From positions 96,232-160,231 of the forward strand of contig NW_003314283.1 of assembly GCF_000143415.4 (NCBI RefSeq): a DNA stretch of 64,000 nt, written 5' to 3'. Shown here piece after piece: positions 1 to 11,397 of the stretch (positions are counted from its first letter, which is position 1; every line of letters starts with the position of its first letter). A program made the translations under genes and the position numbers. Under the pieces are notes generated by a model. It was given only the letters and a program-made list of their open reading frames with translations, was not told the origin of the DNA and did no database searches. Origin of the DNA: Selaginella moellendorffii. Taxonomy: Eukaryota > Streptophyta > Lycopodiopsida > Selaginellales > Selaginellaceae.

Positions 1-1030
1 ATGTTTATAATATATAAACACAAGATTAATCTTATTGCATATCGACCATTAGATGGTAGAATAAAAAATAATATACTAGAAAGTAATTAATAAAGTCTAT
101 AAATTATATATACAAGATTAATCTAAATGAATAACAACCATTAGATGGTAGAAATCTAAGAATATTCTAGGTATATCCACTACCATCTTCTTACAGGTTT
201 GCTTAAGCAAACCAAAAAGTATGAAAAAAACTAATACATCAAAATGGATTACTCAAAAGGTTAAAATATATATCTTTGGGTAATTGCTTTATCTGTAATA
301 TCACAATTTTGTAAAAGCTAATGTCAAACATCTATTTCCATAGGCATGTTCTTGCACAAACTTCCACTCATTGGTGACCACTAAAGTCATTGAGTCAGTG
401 TGTTCCATAGCATCCCACGAAGCACAAACCTAATGGTCCCAATGGAAGACTACATCACAACCATAGCTCGTTGTGATTCTTTAACTTCATGCAAAAGTCA
501 TAATGTGATGATACTTCTGAAGAGCATCAAGATGAATCCTAAGTACAAAAGTAACCTGATTATGTGTTATAGAGGCAGTGACTAAACTACTAACACTCCC
601 ACTCAGTCTGGGATTGGACTCACTGCCTGGGTGCTGCACAGTCTCCAGTAGCTGGATCTACATATAGGCTGCATATTTCCACTAGAGTACCTCCATTAGC
701 TGGATAACTGAAAACTCCATTGTCTAGATTTATTTTTTGGGCAAGAGTTAAAGGTTGTTGTGATCAGCAATAAACTTTTTAGGAGCCAACACCTTTATGG
801 GCAAATCAATTAGCTGCTCATAAGTGGTGCAAAACTGGAGAACAATCATGTATTGTGATATTAAGGTTAAATATGCTTCATCCTACCATGAAACTTAGTA
901 GTCTTGGTCAGAGAAATAGTGGTGATATTACCACAGTAAAGCAGAGTCAGGAAAAGCCAAGTGTAGCCATACTACCCAAAACATTAAGTCATATTCAAGG
1001 TATATCCACTACTATATCAATTGCCAATGG
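1..1030. other. AT-rich flank, no gene recognised
   Basis: This stretch is AT-rich and all open frames are short with no recognisable domain. It lies downstream of the minus-strand LRR gene, so the gene's 3' UTR and polyadenylation site should lie just below position 1031. I see no RNA gene or repeat boundary here. Confidence 0.5.
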
Positions 1031-3274
1031 TTACATAATTTCAAACCGTTTAAGTATTCTCTCCCATCTCTTGTTGAAAAAAACTGCACAGCTCCATGCA
1101 AGGAATGAAACAACAGCAGCAACAATACCAGCTAACATACTTACATCTTCATCATCATCCTTGTCACCAGAATGATTGTCTAAATTATAATCATTACCAT
1201 GACATTCTGCAAGCGGGATGCCACATAGTCCTGGATTTCCTTCGTAGCTGCTCGCAGGGAAAGTTGGAAGCTGCCCACTCTGTGGAATCCCACCAAGAAG
1301 CCTGTTGTGTGAGATGTTGAAGTATTTCAGAAAGGTGAGGTTTGTGAGCGAGCCCGGGATGTGTGATTCGAGCTGGTTGTATGAGAGATCTAGCCACTCC
1401 AGTTGCTTGAGATTGCCAACTGTGGAGGGAACAGCCCCTGTGAGTAAGTTGTGCGCAAGATTCAGCGAATATAAATTTTGCATAGCACCAAACTCTGCTG
1501 GGATTGTTCCTGTGAAGCTGTTGAACGAGAGATCAATACACCAAGGGCTGAGTCCCTGAGTAGTACTTGGTATTAAAGAAATGTTGAAACCGGGAGGTGA
1601 TAGGAAGTACCAAGTCTGGCATCTGGTTGCAATCGGAAGCTGCTGGAACTCATGGAAACGGATTCCTTGCAGTATAAACATCTCATTGTAACCTTTGCAG
1701 ATGGATGGCTGTACGTTGAACAACAGTACCATCAAATAGGGGTACTTCATATCATACTGGTCTTCTTTAACGGAGCAGCCGATCCAGCTTGGGATTGGTC
1801 CCGCCAACTGGTTGTCGTTCACTGCAAGTTGAATTAAACTGTTGGTGTTCCTTAACTCGCCTGGTAGACCACCTTGAAGCTTGTTATGGCCTAGTAGAAG
1901 ACCTTGAATGTTCTGCATCTTTGCAAGAGATGCCGGGATTTCTCCAGATAGCATATTGTTGTTAAGAACCAGCAAGGACAGATTCTTCAGGCGAGATATC
2001 TCCTCCGGTATAACACCTGTAAGATTGTTGTGACTGAGATGCAAGGTCACCAGCTCACTGCACTCGTCGATTGTCGCTGGTATCCTGCCTTCAAGATTGT
2101 TACCCCAAAGGATCAGATGTTGAAGCTTTGAAAGTCTGCTGCATATATTCCCTGGAAGCGACCCTGTCACAAAATTGATACTCAGATCGAGCATCTTTAA
2201 ATTGCTACAGTTCATGGCCAAGTTTAAAACCGGACCACGCAACCTGTTGTATACCAACACCAAAGACTGAAGTTTAGAATTTGAAAGGCAGATGTTCGTG
2301 TTGCTACTACTGAATTTGTTGCAGCTCAAGTCTAGAGCTTCAAGAGTTGGAGGAACTGTAGGTATTTCACCTGTAAAACTATTGTGGTCGGCTTGAAGAA
2401 CCTCCAGGGACTTGAAAACCTGAGGTAAACTTCGATTGCCAAATACCGAGAGAAATGGTCCAGAGAATTGATTGTCTGACAGGTTGAGCACCTTCAAAGC
2501 ATCACAATCCTTCCAAAAAACAGTTTCAGAAATATTGTTAAAAGAAACATCCAACTCCTGCAGACTGGTACACTGCTCAAGCCGAAAGGTTGTTATGAAG
2601 TTGGACGAAGCGTTAAGCTTCTGAAGTCTTCTGCAGTTTTTGGACATATTTTCAGGGATCCCTCCAACCAGCTGATTGCTCGAGACATCTAGAAACTTCA
2701 AGCTCTTGCATGATAAAAAGAAAGAAGAAGGTATTGAACCACTTATTCTGTTGTAGGATAGGTCGACAGAAACCATGGGGTTCCCAATCGATAATTTCAC
2801 TGAAATTTTTCGTATCTTGTTGTGTGAGAGGTTCAAAATCCTGATGCCTTTGCATGTAACCAAACGAGAAAGAGTGTCGAGAAAATCCCCAGTGAAATGG
2901 TTCCCTGACAAGTCAAGGACCTCCAGAGAGCATTCTTGCGAGGAGGATACTTTGATCTCTGTGAAATTATTCCCAGAAACAGACAAGGTGCGTAGTTGAG
3001 GCAGGGCTTGGATTGTATAAAACGGAAGAGGGCCTGAAAGTGAGAGATAATTGAGCTGTATACCAGATATCTGGCCTGCTGAGGAACAATTGATACCAAT
3101 CCATTGACAAACGTCTGATTCTCTGTTCCAGCTATTCAGTGACGACAGAGGATCATCCATAGATTTCTTAAAGCTCAAGAGTGCTTCAGTCTCTAAATCT
3201 GCAGCATCTGCATGACCATGAAAAACAAGCCTGATAGCAAGTAGGAAAACAGCAAGTAACCTCCATGGATCCAT
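1031..3274 (-). CDS. LRR receptor-like protein without kinase (BRI1/PSKR-type ectodomain)
   Basis: This is a 747-residue single-exon ORF. In order it shows a hydrophobic signal peptide (about 1-24), an LRRNT_2-type cap with the CQWIGINC cysteine pair at 56-63, and roughly 18-20 plant-type leucine-rich repeats. A non-LRR island interrupts the repeats at about 498-572, and a few repeats follow it. The end has the NPGLCGIPL cap, an acidic juxtamembrane stretch, one transmembrane helix (about 713-733) and a 14-residue basic tail that stops at TAA. The island before the last repeats is the hallmark of BRI1, PSKR and related receptors, where it binds hormone or peptide ligands. There is no kinase domain, so by family logic it would be a plasma-membrane receptor-like protein (RLP) that signals through partner kinases. 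The ATG at 3274 gives the signal peptide directly. The ligand is unknown. Confidence 0.9.
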   Translation of the reverse strand: MDPWRLLAVFLLAIRLVFHGHADAADLETEALLSFKKSMDDPLSSLNSWNRESDVCQWIGINCSSAGQISGIQLNYLSLSGPLPFYTIQALPQLRTLSVSGNNFTEIKVSSSQECSLEVLDLSGNHFTGDFLDTLSRLVTCKGIRILNLSHNKIRKISVKLSIGNPMVSVDLSYNRISGSIPSSFFLSCKSLKFLDVSSNQLVGGIPENMSKNCRRLQKLNASSNFITTFRLEQCTSLQELDVSFNNISETVFWKDCDALKVLNLSDNQFSGPFLSVFGNRSLPQVFKSLEVLQADHNSFTGEIPTVPPTLEALDLSCNKFSSSNTNICLSNSKLQSLVLVYNRLRGPVLNLAMNCSNLKMLDLSINFVTGSLPGNICSRLSKLQHLILWGNNLEGRIPATIDECSELVTLHLSHNNLTGVIPEEISRLKNLSLLVLNNNMLSGEIPASLAKMQNIQGLLLGHNKLQGGLPGELRNTNSLIQLAVNDNQLAGPIPSWIGCSVKEDQYDMKYPYLMVLLFNVQPSICKGYNEMFILQGIRFHEFQQLPIATRCQTWYFLSPPGFNISLIPSTTQGLSPWCIDLSFNSFTGTIPAEFGAMQNLYSLNLAHNLLTGAVPSTVGNLKQLEWLDLSYNQLESHIPGSLTNLTFLKYFNISHNRLLGGIPQSGQLPTFPASSYEGNPGLCGIPLAECHGNDYNLDNHSGDKDDDEDVSMLAGIVAAVVSFLAWSCAVFFNKRWERILKRFEIM

Positions 3275-4534
3275 TCGAATGCAACAGCAGAAATGCTTAC
3301 AGATGGTTCAAGTCCTTACCATCATATACTGCACGAAATTCCAGCAGGTCAAAGTCATTGCGCCATACTCTCCAGATTTTTATTTCCGCGTGTTTGACGA
3401 TTGTTCTTTGAAAGCACTTCGCAAAAATGAGTCCTGGCTGTAAACACATATCTTGAGCTTTTTCTTGTCCTGGTTGTCTGCAGGAGTGACTTCAAAGATC
3501 ACGAACTTGGGAGAGAATGTGGCCACGGCCACATGACTTTGATCCTGCAGTCAAAGTCAAAGCACTGAAAGAGACAAGGAAATTTAGAGATTGCAAAAAT
3601 CATGACTTGACGATCACGGACTCTGCTTTTCCCAATGAGCCTGTGGAATGCACCTTTATCAATGGTGCCTTGTTAATAATCACTTCAATCATAGTTTGCA
3701 AAGAGTTCTTGACATTCTTGGTGAAGGTGGCCAAGCCTAAAGCAGAGATGACCGTCCACATGGGCTTTTATACAAATATTCTCTAAATCTCTTGCTCTCT
3801 CTCTAGTGGCTGATGGCTTATAGATGTGGCTTGCATCCCAATGGCTCATGGATATAACTCACATCCCAACAAGTGACCAAAATGGATCAAGCATGTTTGT
3901 CATGTGAAGAGAACCTAGCAGCCTTTAAATGTTTAATGCAATGCCCATGTTAAGAAATTGGAGAAACCAAAATAAAAGAAAAGGAAGAGGGATAGAGTTT
4001 GGAGTTATTAGGGAAAACTATGAGTGCAAACTGAACCCAAGTCCAAAAAGAAAAAGAAGAGAAGACCAAATAAAATAGCGTGAAAAGTATGAAGTGATCA
4101 ATGGGAAGAGAAACATAGAGAAGGGAATAAGAACTAAAATAAGAGGAACAAATGCTCACTTGGATCACAGTCTCGTGCGTTCTTGAGCCTTCAGAAAGTT
4201 CCTCCAAGTTGCCCAAGCTTACAATGGAAATACAAGAGAGATGTGTGCTCGGAAGTTGTATGAGAGAAAGCTGTAAATGGTGGGAAAAGGTAGTGGAAGG
4301 GACTACAGATGTTAGCACTAACAGTGGTGATGTCGAAGTGCTTTGTGCATGTGAACTATTGTTGCAAATAATGGTTGTTCCTTTTTGGTGCTAAAGAATG
4401 AGATGGCAGGTACACCATCAGTCCACCATGTTTGGGTTCCTGTGTGTGCATCAAATCCAACCGGCTAGGAAAAAATAGATTTTGAAGTCGAGATTTATTG
4501 TGTTTATTCATTTTCGCTGGTCCACTTTGTAATT
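3275..4534. other. Upstream flank of the LRR gene, no gene recognised
   Basis: The part nearest 3274 should hold the 5' UTR and promoter of the minus-strand LRR gene. I could not fix a TATA box or start site. Open frames at 3517-3786 (plus) and 3950-4318 (minus) show no domain. The latter abuts the integrase scrap on the same strand and may be decayed 3' sequence of that retroelement. Confidence 0.35.
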
Positions 4535-4904
4535 TAACTTTGGCATGTTTATACATTGTCCTGAATGCCCAAAGTGCTCTTGTTGCTGGATTCAGCCTAC
4601 TCATTGGATTGAGGAAAATAGCTGTTGTTATGAACATGTTGAATCTTTAACAGCTAGAAAGAGATCCTCCACTGTTAGAGATGAGCTCTGTGGGGATGCT
4701 GAAGTGACACATGATATGCTCATAGATGAACTTCGTTGTTGTGTACTGATCTACACATTTGAGGGGAACGGCCTCGATCCAGTAGTTTGTCACAATGAAG
4801 AGGAAGACGTGGGACACTACTCCTAGGGTTGTGTTGTTGGCATTGTAGACACTATTGTGCATACTCCTTGGTGTCCTTGAGGATTGTTGGCTAGAAGTAG
4901 CCAT
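4535..4904 (-). pseudogene. Ty3/gypsy integrase fragment
   Basis: The minus strand reads as a retroelement integrase core. The VTNYWIEAVPLK motif corresponds to the usual VTDYFTKWVEAVPLK, followed by FIYEHIMCHF and IPTELISNSGG where the family has a catalytic Asp (here Asn). After an in-frame stop comes ALWAFRTMYK, matching the conserved ALWAYRTAYKT block. The catalytic Asp changes and the stop make it non-functional. No LTR or RT lies next to it on this strand, so it is an isolated scrap. The adjacent gypsy body at 5120 has the opposite orientation, so the two are different insertions. Confidence 0.7.
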
Positions 4905-4984
4905 GTCGAAAGAGTTGTGCTGTCATGCAGCCAGAAAAGTGCTCGACACAAGAACTTGGAGCAAAGCAGAAATCTCAGTCGCTG

Positions 4985-5060
4985 TGACACATTGGAGAAG
5001 AAGGCCTTGAGCAGTATGATGTGTCAGGGCCTTCTTCTCCATCATACTGCTCTGACACAT
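4985..5060. repeat. Interleaved inverted-repeat block (order A-B-C-A'-B'-C'-A)
   Basis: Three short blocks each recur as perfect reverse complements, but in the same order rather than mirrored. A (TGACACAT) is at 4985-4992, B (GGAGAAGAAGGCC) at 4994-5006 and C (GAGCAGTATGAT) at 5009-5020. A' follows at 5019-5026, B' at 5028-5040, C' at 5041-5052, and A again at 5053-5060. B/B' and C/C' stems would therefore cross, as in a pseudoknot. The block lies between the minus-strand integrase scrap and the start of the plus-strand gag-like frame. It could be a leader structure, or simply the scar of repeated template switching. Confidence 0.85.
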
Positions 5061-5119
5061 GGAGGAGGAGGCATTGAGGACAATAGTCTCGAGCCTGCCA
5101 CTGCAAAGATTGCTGTAAG

Positions 5120-5880
5120 ACAAAGATGGAACCTCCTCTAGAACTAGAGTCTTCGGTCAAACAAGAAACTATGGATGAAGAATTTTTGCATAAGGAAGAC
5201 TCGAGTGAGGAAATTTCCAAACAGGAGTCCGATAGTAAAGTTTAGTCATCCAAAGCTTGATTGGACGTTTTAAAAGGACAATTGGCATAGACCAATGCCC
5301 TGCTAGAGACTTTCATATGCAAGCTAAAGTGTGATGAGAAGCGGAAGAAAAAGCAAAAGACTGCAAATGCTAGCAATGTAGAAGGCATTGACCTTTTGGT
5401 GGGGACTGAGGTAGAACCGAATAAGGTCAAATAAACTGAAGTGGAATCAGTCCTTCAAGTAGTTCCCAAATACAAACTAAAGCCCCCACCAGTCTTCAAG
5501 GGAGTGAATGACTATAAAGTGGTAGAGGATTTATTTTACAATATGGAGGATTATTTCCAAGTGTTGTAGTTACCAAGATCGGAGAAGGTCCTATATACAA
5601 AACCATACTTGGCAAATAATGCTAATTCTTGGTGGAGAACAATAAAGGTTAACGAAGAATTGGTGACCACTTGAGAAATGATGAAGGTGAGGATCAACGC
5701 AATTTTCATTCCTTCGAATGCTACTTTACACCTAAAGGATGAGTTGAGTAGGTTGAAGCAGACAGGAACTATTCAAAAGTATGTAAATACATTTATAGCA
5801 AAGACGATTCTTATCACAGACATGGGTGACATGGATGCGTTCCATACCTTCATATTAGGCTTGCAGACCTGGGCTTGAAG
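5120..5880 (+). pseudogene. gypsy gag (capsid-like) remnant
   Basis: The frame starts with a Glu/Ser/Lys-rich stretch. It then gives the typical gag core: a KPPPVFKG-like entry, a WWRT motif (about 5632-5643), and the segment at 5678-5878 ending in ILGLQTWA, which matches the family's F..GL motif. In-frame stops at about 5567 and 5672 break it. No function remains. Confidence 0.7.
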
Positions 5881-6179
5881 TGACGTGAGTGATGCATTGA
5901 AACCCAACCAACTATAAGGAAGCATTGAATGCAGTTATTAAGTGCATTTCAATGATAACCTACAAAAGGGGAACACAACGGGGTCGGGGCCCACGTTTAG
6001 CAAAGGAGCCAAACCAAAGGGGACATGTGATAAAGGGAAATTCAAGAAGAGTTTCTCTAAAAATGAGTCCTTAGGGTTTTAGAAAGGTAGATCTAATGGC
6101 CAGCAAACAAATACATGGGGGAGTTAAGCCAAAAAATACAAACCCACAGATAAAAAGGTCAAGTCGGCTAATAGCATGG

Positions 6180-6700
6180 AAAACAATGTATGCTGCAACT
6201 ATGGTGAAGTATGACACTTTTCAAAAAAATGTCTCTACCCAAAGAAGGCCAGAGCTAATATGGCTATTAAGTCGAGTGAAATCCCCACTGAAGTACATGA
6301 TCCAATCCCTAGCTCAAAGTTATTCATTATACGAGCAACTTTGGTAGAGAGTTGTTCGCGACATTTACTAGCCCTTTGAGGGAAGCTCGGAGGTAGCTTT
6401 GTTAAGATTTTTATTGACATGGGTGCTTCGGATAATTTTGTGGTTGCAGACATAGTTCGGCAAGCTAAACTAACGGTGTAGCGGCTGGGTGAACCAAATA
6501 TTATAGCATTTGTTCAAGGTAGCCAAAGCACCGATGAGGTAATTTGACAAACAAGAGTCGAAGTAGGGACATGAAAAGTAGACATAGATTTCATTATGTT
6601 GGATATGGCGGGATTTGATATAATCTTCGGGATGGATTAGTTCAATCGGTTTATAATAGCCCTGCATAGACAAGGTAGGAACCTTGTGGTACTGGTGAAT
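6180..6700 (+). pseudogene. gypsy zinc knuckle and protease remnant
   Basis: At about 6189-6232 the frame reads CCNYGEV-stop-HFSKKC. This is a CCHC knuckle in which the second Cys has become Tyr and the Gly codon a TGA. At about 6390-6480 it reads FIDMGASDNFVV, where functional proteases have D-[ST]-G-[AS]; here Ser/Thr is Met. GFDIIFGMD (about 6612-6640) matches the conserved hydrophobic-GMDW block of the protease end. It is clearly inactive. Confidence 0.65.
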
Positions 6701-6919
6701 GCCCGAGGAGAACAATCCAAGGTGAAAGCCCAAGATCTAAAGGTCAGGCAATGTAAGGCCAAAGATTCCTACTTGAACTTGGTGTCTATGAAAGGACAAT
6801 TCACTAAAGAAACTAAGGTAACATTTTTTTGCTTACTTTTAATAAAGAGTTAAAAAAAAGATGGGAACAAAAGAAGTACCTTTAGAGATTTGCAAGTGTT
6901 GAACCAATTTCAAGATACC

Positions 6920-7597
6920 ATGCCAAAGGAGCTACTAATGGGGTTACCCCTCGTACAATCAATAAAACATAAGATTAAGTTGGTTAAGAGTGTTAAAATG
7001 GTGGTTTATCCCCCTTATTGGTTGAATGAAAAAGAATTTTGAGGAGCTCAAGTGCCAACTTGAAGAGTTAGTCGATAAAGGGTATGTTAGGTTGAGCAAA
7101 TTACTATATGAGGCACTGATGTTATTTATGAAAAAGAAAAATGGATTTATGCACATGTGCATAGACTATTAGTTGCTCAACAAGTATACAAAGAAAAACA
7201 AGTATCTTTTACCAAGGATTGAGGATCTATTCAATAAGTTGGGAAAGGTGAAATACTTCTCGAGGATTCACCTAAGGTCGGGATACTACCAAATCAAGGT
7301 AGCAAAGAAAGATGTCGAGAAGACAACCTATCAAACAAGGTATGGAAGCTTTGAGCTTCTGATGATACCCTTTGGGCTATGCAATGTGCCGGCAATATTT
7401 TTGGGGCTAATAAACTACACTATCTAAATCACTTTATGGTTGTCTATATTGACGATATTTTGATCTATAGCGAGACACTAGAAGAGCATGCCGAACACTT
7501 GACGAAGGTGTTTAAGAAACTAAGAGAACACAAATTGTATGCTAAAAAATGCACCTACTTTTCTAATCTGTTAAAGGTTTTGGGATATTTGGGGTAA
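6920..7597 (+). pseudogene. gypsy reverse transcriptase remnant
   Basis: The RT entry (a PLVQSIKHKIKLV-like block) is at about 6945-6985. Fingers and palm are at 7173-7427 (RSGYYQIKV, FGLCNVPAIF), and the active site YIDDILIYS is intact at about 7447-7473. The palm changes reading frame near 7420-7440, and stops precede 7173. The last residues (KVLGYLG) fall in the fused LTR-like sequence, so the thumb is lost. Confidence 0.8.
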
Positions 7598-8064
7598 AGC
7601 GTCCTTGGATTTGAATAGTACTGGGCTAAGTGACCTCTTGGGAAGTCCAAATTTAGAAACTTACATTTGGTATCAAAGAGGTTTCAAGTTCAATTCTGTT
7701 AGTTGGGTAAGGGAATCACACTACATATTGATTGATATTTGGCAAGTCTAGTTTGCTTCAGCTAGGCTCGACTCAAGGGGTAGGGTGTTAAGAGAGTAGG
7801 GCTCTTGGGAGAGCTACAGCTCTCAGCTTTTGTTCACAAGGGTGTGAACTTGTAAAGAAGTGTAATGAATTATAAGCAATCAAAGAGAATAACTTGAGAG
7901 ACAATCCATAAGGTTTAAATATAGAGGGAAAGGGGCCATGAATAAAAATGCACCCCCTTTTCCAATCAATTTAAAGTCTTGAGATATTTGGGGTTAAACA
8001 TCTTTGGGTTTGAATAGTACTGGGCTGGGTGACCTCCTGAGAAGTCCAAATTCAAGATTTTACA
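7573..8064 (+). mobile_element. TRIM-like miniature LTR element, 5' LTR truncated
   Basis: The last 93 bp of an LTR (7573-7665, ending TTACA) are followed at once by TTTGGTATCAAAGAGG (7666-7681), an initiator-tRNA-Met-type primer site. Only 120 bp later comes a purine tract (7774-7785) and a full LTR at 7786-8064 that starts TGTTA and ends TTACA. The 93-bp piece aligns to 7972-8064. A tRNA-Met primer site, polypurine tract and tiny non-coding interior define TRIM elements. The 5' LTR is cut where it joins the gypsy RT. I found no target duplication, as expected after the truncation. Confidence 0.65.
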
Positions 8065-11000
8065 ACCAGACCAACAAAAGAAAGTAAGAATGAATCACCA
8101 CTAAAAGCTCTTTAACAATCAAGCTAACTAAGATCGAAATTATATCTAGTATCCGAAACTATTTCTTCAGCTACAAATAATACAGTATTAAAGAGTGAAT
8201 CACCATATCCAAGACTCAATGTAATCCCACACTATAAACTAAATGCAATCAAACAATATCAACAGAGATGGAATCAATATTCTAATATGGAAAATCATGT
8301 AAGCCTAACGACGCAATCCTTCGTAACACCACCTAATAAGTAAGCCCATCACTACTAAATCATCATTGAATTAAGCAAGTGTTAATAGTTCTTGACAAAG
8401 TTTATAAGTAATCATAAAGATGCCTTTATAAGACCCAAACACAAACTTATATCATCAAGTTATATAATTTTCTAGAGTAGTACTCTAGGTACAATATATA
8501 AGAATATAGATAAGTACTAACAAAATGAATACTCGAATCCAACTCAACCATAATAAGCTCATTAATGCATTTGGTTAATAACTCTAAGTATAACTGAAGA
8601 GGCTAGCTATGCATGATTAATATTCAGTCAAATTTAAAGTGAAAATCATAAGATGGACTCATATGGTACACAACCTCCTAATAGGCAAGGCTATAGTACA
8701 AATACTAACACTTCAACTGCAAATAACTAAATTGGACATCTTCATCCTCAACCAAGGTGTAAAGCCATCATAACCAAGTCAAGATCACTTAAAGCATATT
8801 ACTATTATAAAGTTTAATTTAATATAAGGTATGACTTGCCACCAAGTATAATGCTACAAAAAAAATGCATAAGGGTCACTTTTCTAGAAAAGTACAATAA
8901 CCATTTTTTAACTCTTTAACTCAATTGCATTAACCTCAAAAGTTAGCATCCCTTCCAAGCTATATCATACAAACTCCTTACTAAGGTAAGCTAACTAAAA
9001 TCAACTCCAACACTTTCTCTAGTTTACAATAGCTCACGAAAACGGAATGGTTTTTGGGCATCAAGATCAAATCTAATGCTAAAACATTCATAAGAAAAAT
9101 AAAATGAAAAATCAAATTCCAATGACAACTCTTCATCACTCAATATAATAATGCCACTTCCACTAACACAAGTGTTAGCAATATGAATGTCACAATAACA
9201 CACTTTCTCTATCTAACAATCTACTTTAAGTGCTAACAAATCAATCAATAAACTATACTAAATGAATGTTACAACCCTTTTTCCAAAATATGAATCAGCA
9301 AACCCACAAGGTACTAATATAAGTATAGTATAACATGGATTACCATCAAGAACTTAGTCAAAACTGCTAAAATGCTACTTCTTGCAAATAGACTAACTTC
9401 ACTATTAACCACTTCAAGCAACTTCATAAACACATTTCTTAAAATTATAAGGATATGATTTAGAAATCAAAATGACTTAATCATCAATTGAGCAAGCCCA
9501 CATTATTACTTCAAAGGTTTTTATGAGTATCAAATGCCAACTCTATTTAAAAAACTTCAACATAAATACTACACCCCACCAATAAAGATTTACTACATAT
9601 AACACCATTAACTTTTGTTCATAATATAAATAAGCTTATACCACTCTTTCCGACAAACTCATAACTAATCTAGCACCAAGCTAGTCAAAGAGCAATAGTA
9701 AGGTTTCTTAGAAAAAGAATTGGGCATTGCAATCTAAATCTTCAAATAACAAGCCTAAATAAACTAGTTTAACACTTCATTAATATCCATCCCATGACTC
9801 ACTATTTGTAAGACTATTATAATTCATATGCATCAAGGTAAGGACTCTTGAATGTATGATGTGATTGCGAGTACTGAAATCACATCTCATGGCCAATCAT
9901 CTCTCAAAGAAGAGATAATGATTTACATATTTAATCTTTCATTCTTGATAACTCTCTTTCTGGACTTAACTTTGACCAAACCTCAAATTTGCATTTGCAT
10001 TACCTTCAATTTAATCCAAGAAAAGTGTTTAAGAAAGCATGATAATGACTACTTGAACCAATAGACTAATCTCTATAGGCTTGATTGATCCACTTATAAT
10101 CATTTCTAGGAATGATCCACTAGTATTGTGCTAAATAGCTATGGACCAATCTATTTGGCATGCATAGCAAACTTAAGGGAGGTTTATTTTTACCCACAAT
10201 AACATAGAATAATTCATAATAACCATCAATAGACTAATATTAATTTTGTTAACTCAAAGTGTCACCTTAAGTTGTTAATATACCTCACTTAGGGGATGGT
10301 CCAAAGTTGAGTTAAGCTCACGAGTTGAGCTCAATTCAGCTCAAGTCAATACTAATCAACTTAGTCAACCATAAGTCTTATAAAGAAATATTAAGTCAGA
10401 AAAATGTTATTCTTTGGTGAACTTGAAATTTATGAATTTAAATGTCAATGGTTCAAAGAGATTTCTATTTTTTAAATCTTTCTAATGCAATTTATACAAT
10501 AAAATATTGTTTCTAGAATTAAAAGTTCGTCTGAACCCATAGAAATTTTTGAGCTTTATTGGTCCCAAATAAAATAGGGATATTGAAGTTCGAATGAACC
10601 TAAAATTTCTATTATACATTTCAACATTTTAACATTTTAACAATTAACCAAATATATATATATATAATTCAAAATACTGATGCACTCATTCATTCTTTAG
10701 GGTTTACAAAGATGGGAAGTAAGGAAGACAAAAAATCTATAAATAGTTCTAGCATACAGAAATGTGAGAATATTAATTTTGTTTCACTACCACAATTTCC
10801 ATATTACACGCTTAGAGACCACTGTCACTATTGATAAAAATGTTCCTATTACTTCCAAAACAACAATCTAGAGCAAGAGAAAATAAGAAATGGATAGTAC
10901 AGCAGAAAGCACTAATAAATCCACTCTATAAAACCTTTCAATGTCTTTTTTAATCCACTAAAATATTTAAAAAATAAAGTTTTTTATATATATCTTATTC

Positions 11001-11397
11001 CTTTTAATATCTTTTGTCTTTGCAAAGAGTATAAGTATATATGATGCGATAAATCAAAGAGCTAAATCTATATATAATTTTGAGATTGAAAGGTAATCTT
11101 GCAAAAATGCATACTTAAGTGCTTATGTGCATTTGCCATTATTATATATGGCAGGCCAATTATATAAAATAAGGTTATGTATTAATTATAAGCTAGTTTT
11201 TAGCTTCTGAAACTCTATAGCCACTTGTCTTTCATAGTAGGTTGTAATTACTGAGACTGACAATTATGATTCAATATATTGTCATGTCATAATAAAACAT
11301 CATTCCTGAGATTGAAATATAGTATATTAATCAAAGAATTTTTATTGCTGGGAAGTTTAATTCTTCTTGTGTGTTGCAATGGTTAGGAAGAAGTTTA
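8065..11397. other. Long AT-rich interval, nothing recognised
   Basis: Both strands carry only short frames without known motifs, low-complexity AT tracts (for example the TA run near 10650) and no clear repeat ends. It may be old degenerate transposon sequence. Confidence 0.5.

Larger units (their letters stand above)
5120..7572 (+). mobile_element. Decayed Ty3/gypsy retrotransposon body (gag-PR-RT)
   Basis: A plus-strand retroelement polyprotein can be followed through many stops and at least one frameshift: charged N-terminal gag, Retrotrans_gag core, zinc knuckle, aspartyl-protease-like segment and RT. RNase H and integrase are absent; the RT frame runs straight into LTR-like sequence at about 7573. 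No matching 5' LTR or primer site was found upstream. It belongs to the Ty3/gypsy (Metaviridae) class by its YIDD RT and domain order. Confidence 0.8.

Noticed and set aside
3517-3786. 89-codon frame upstream of the LRR gene
   Set aside because: No domain, no codon pattern, and it lies in the presumed promoter of the minus-strand gene.
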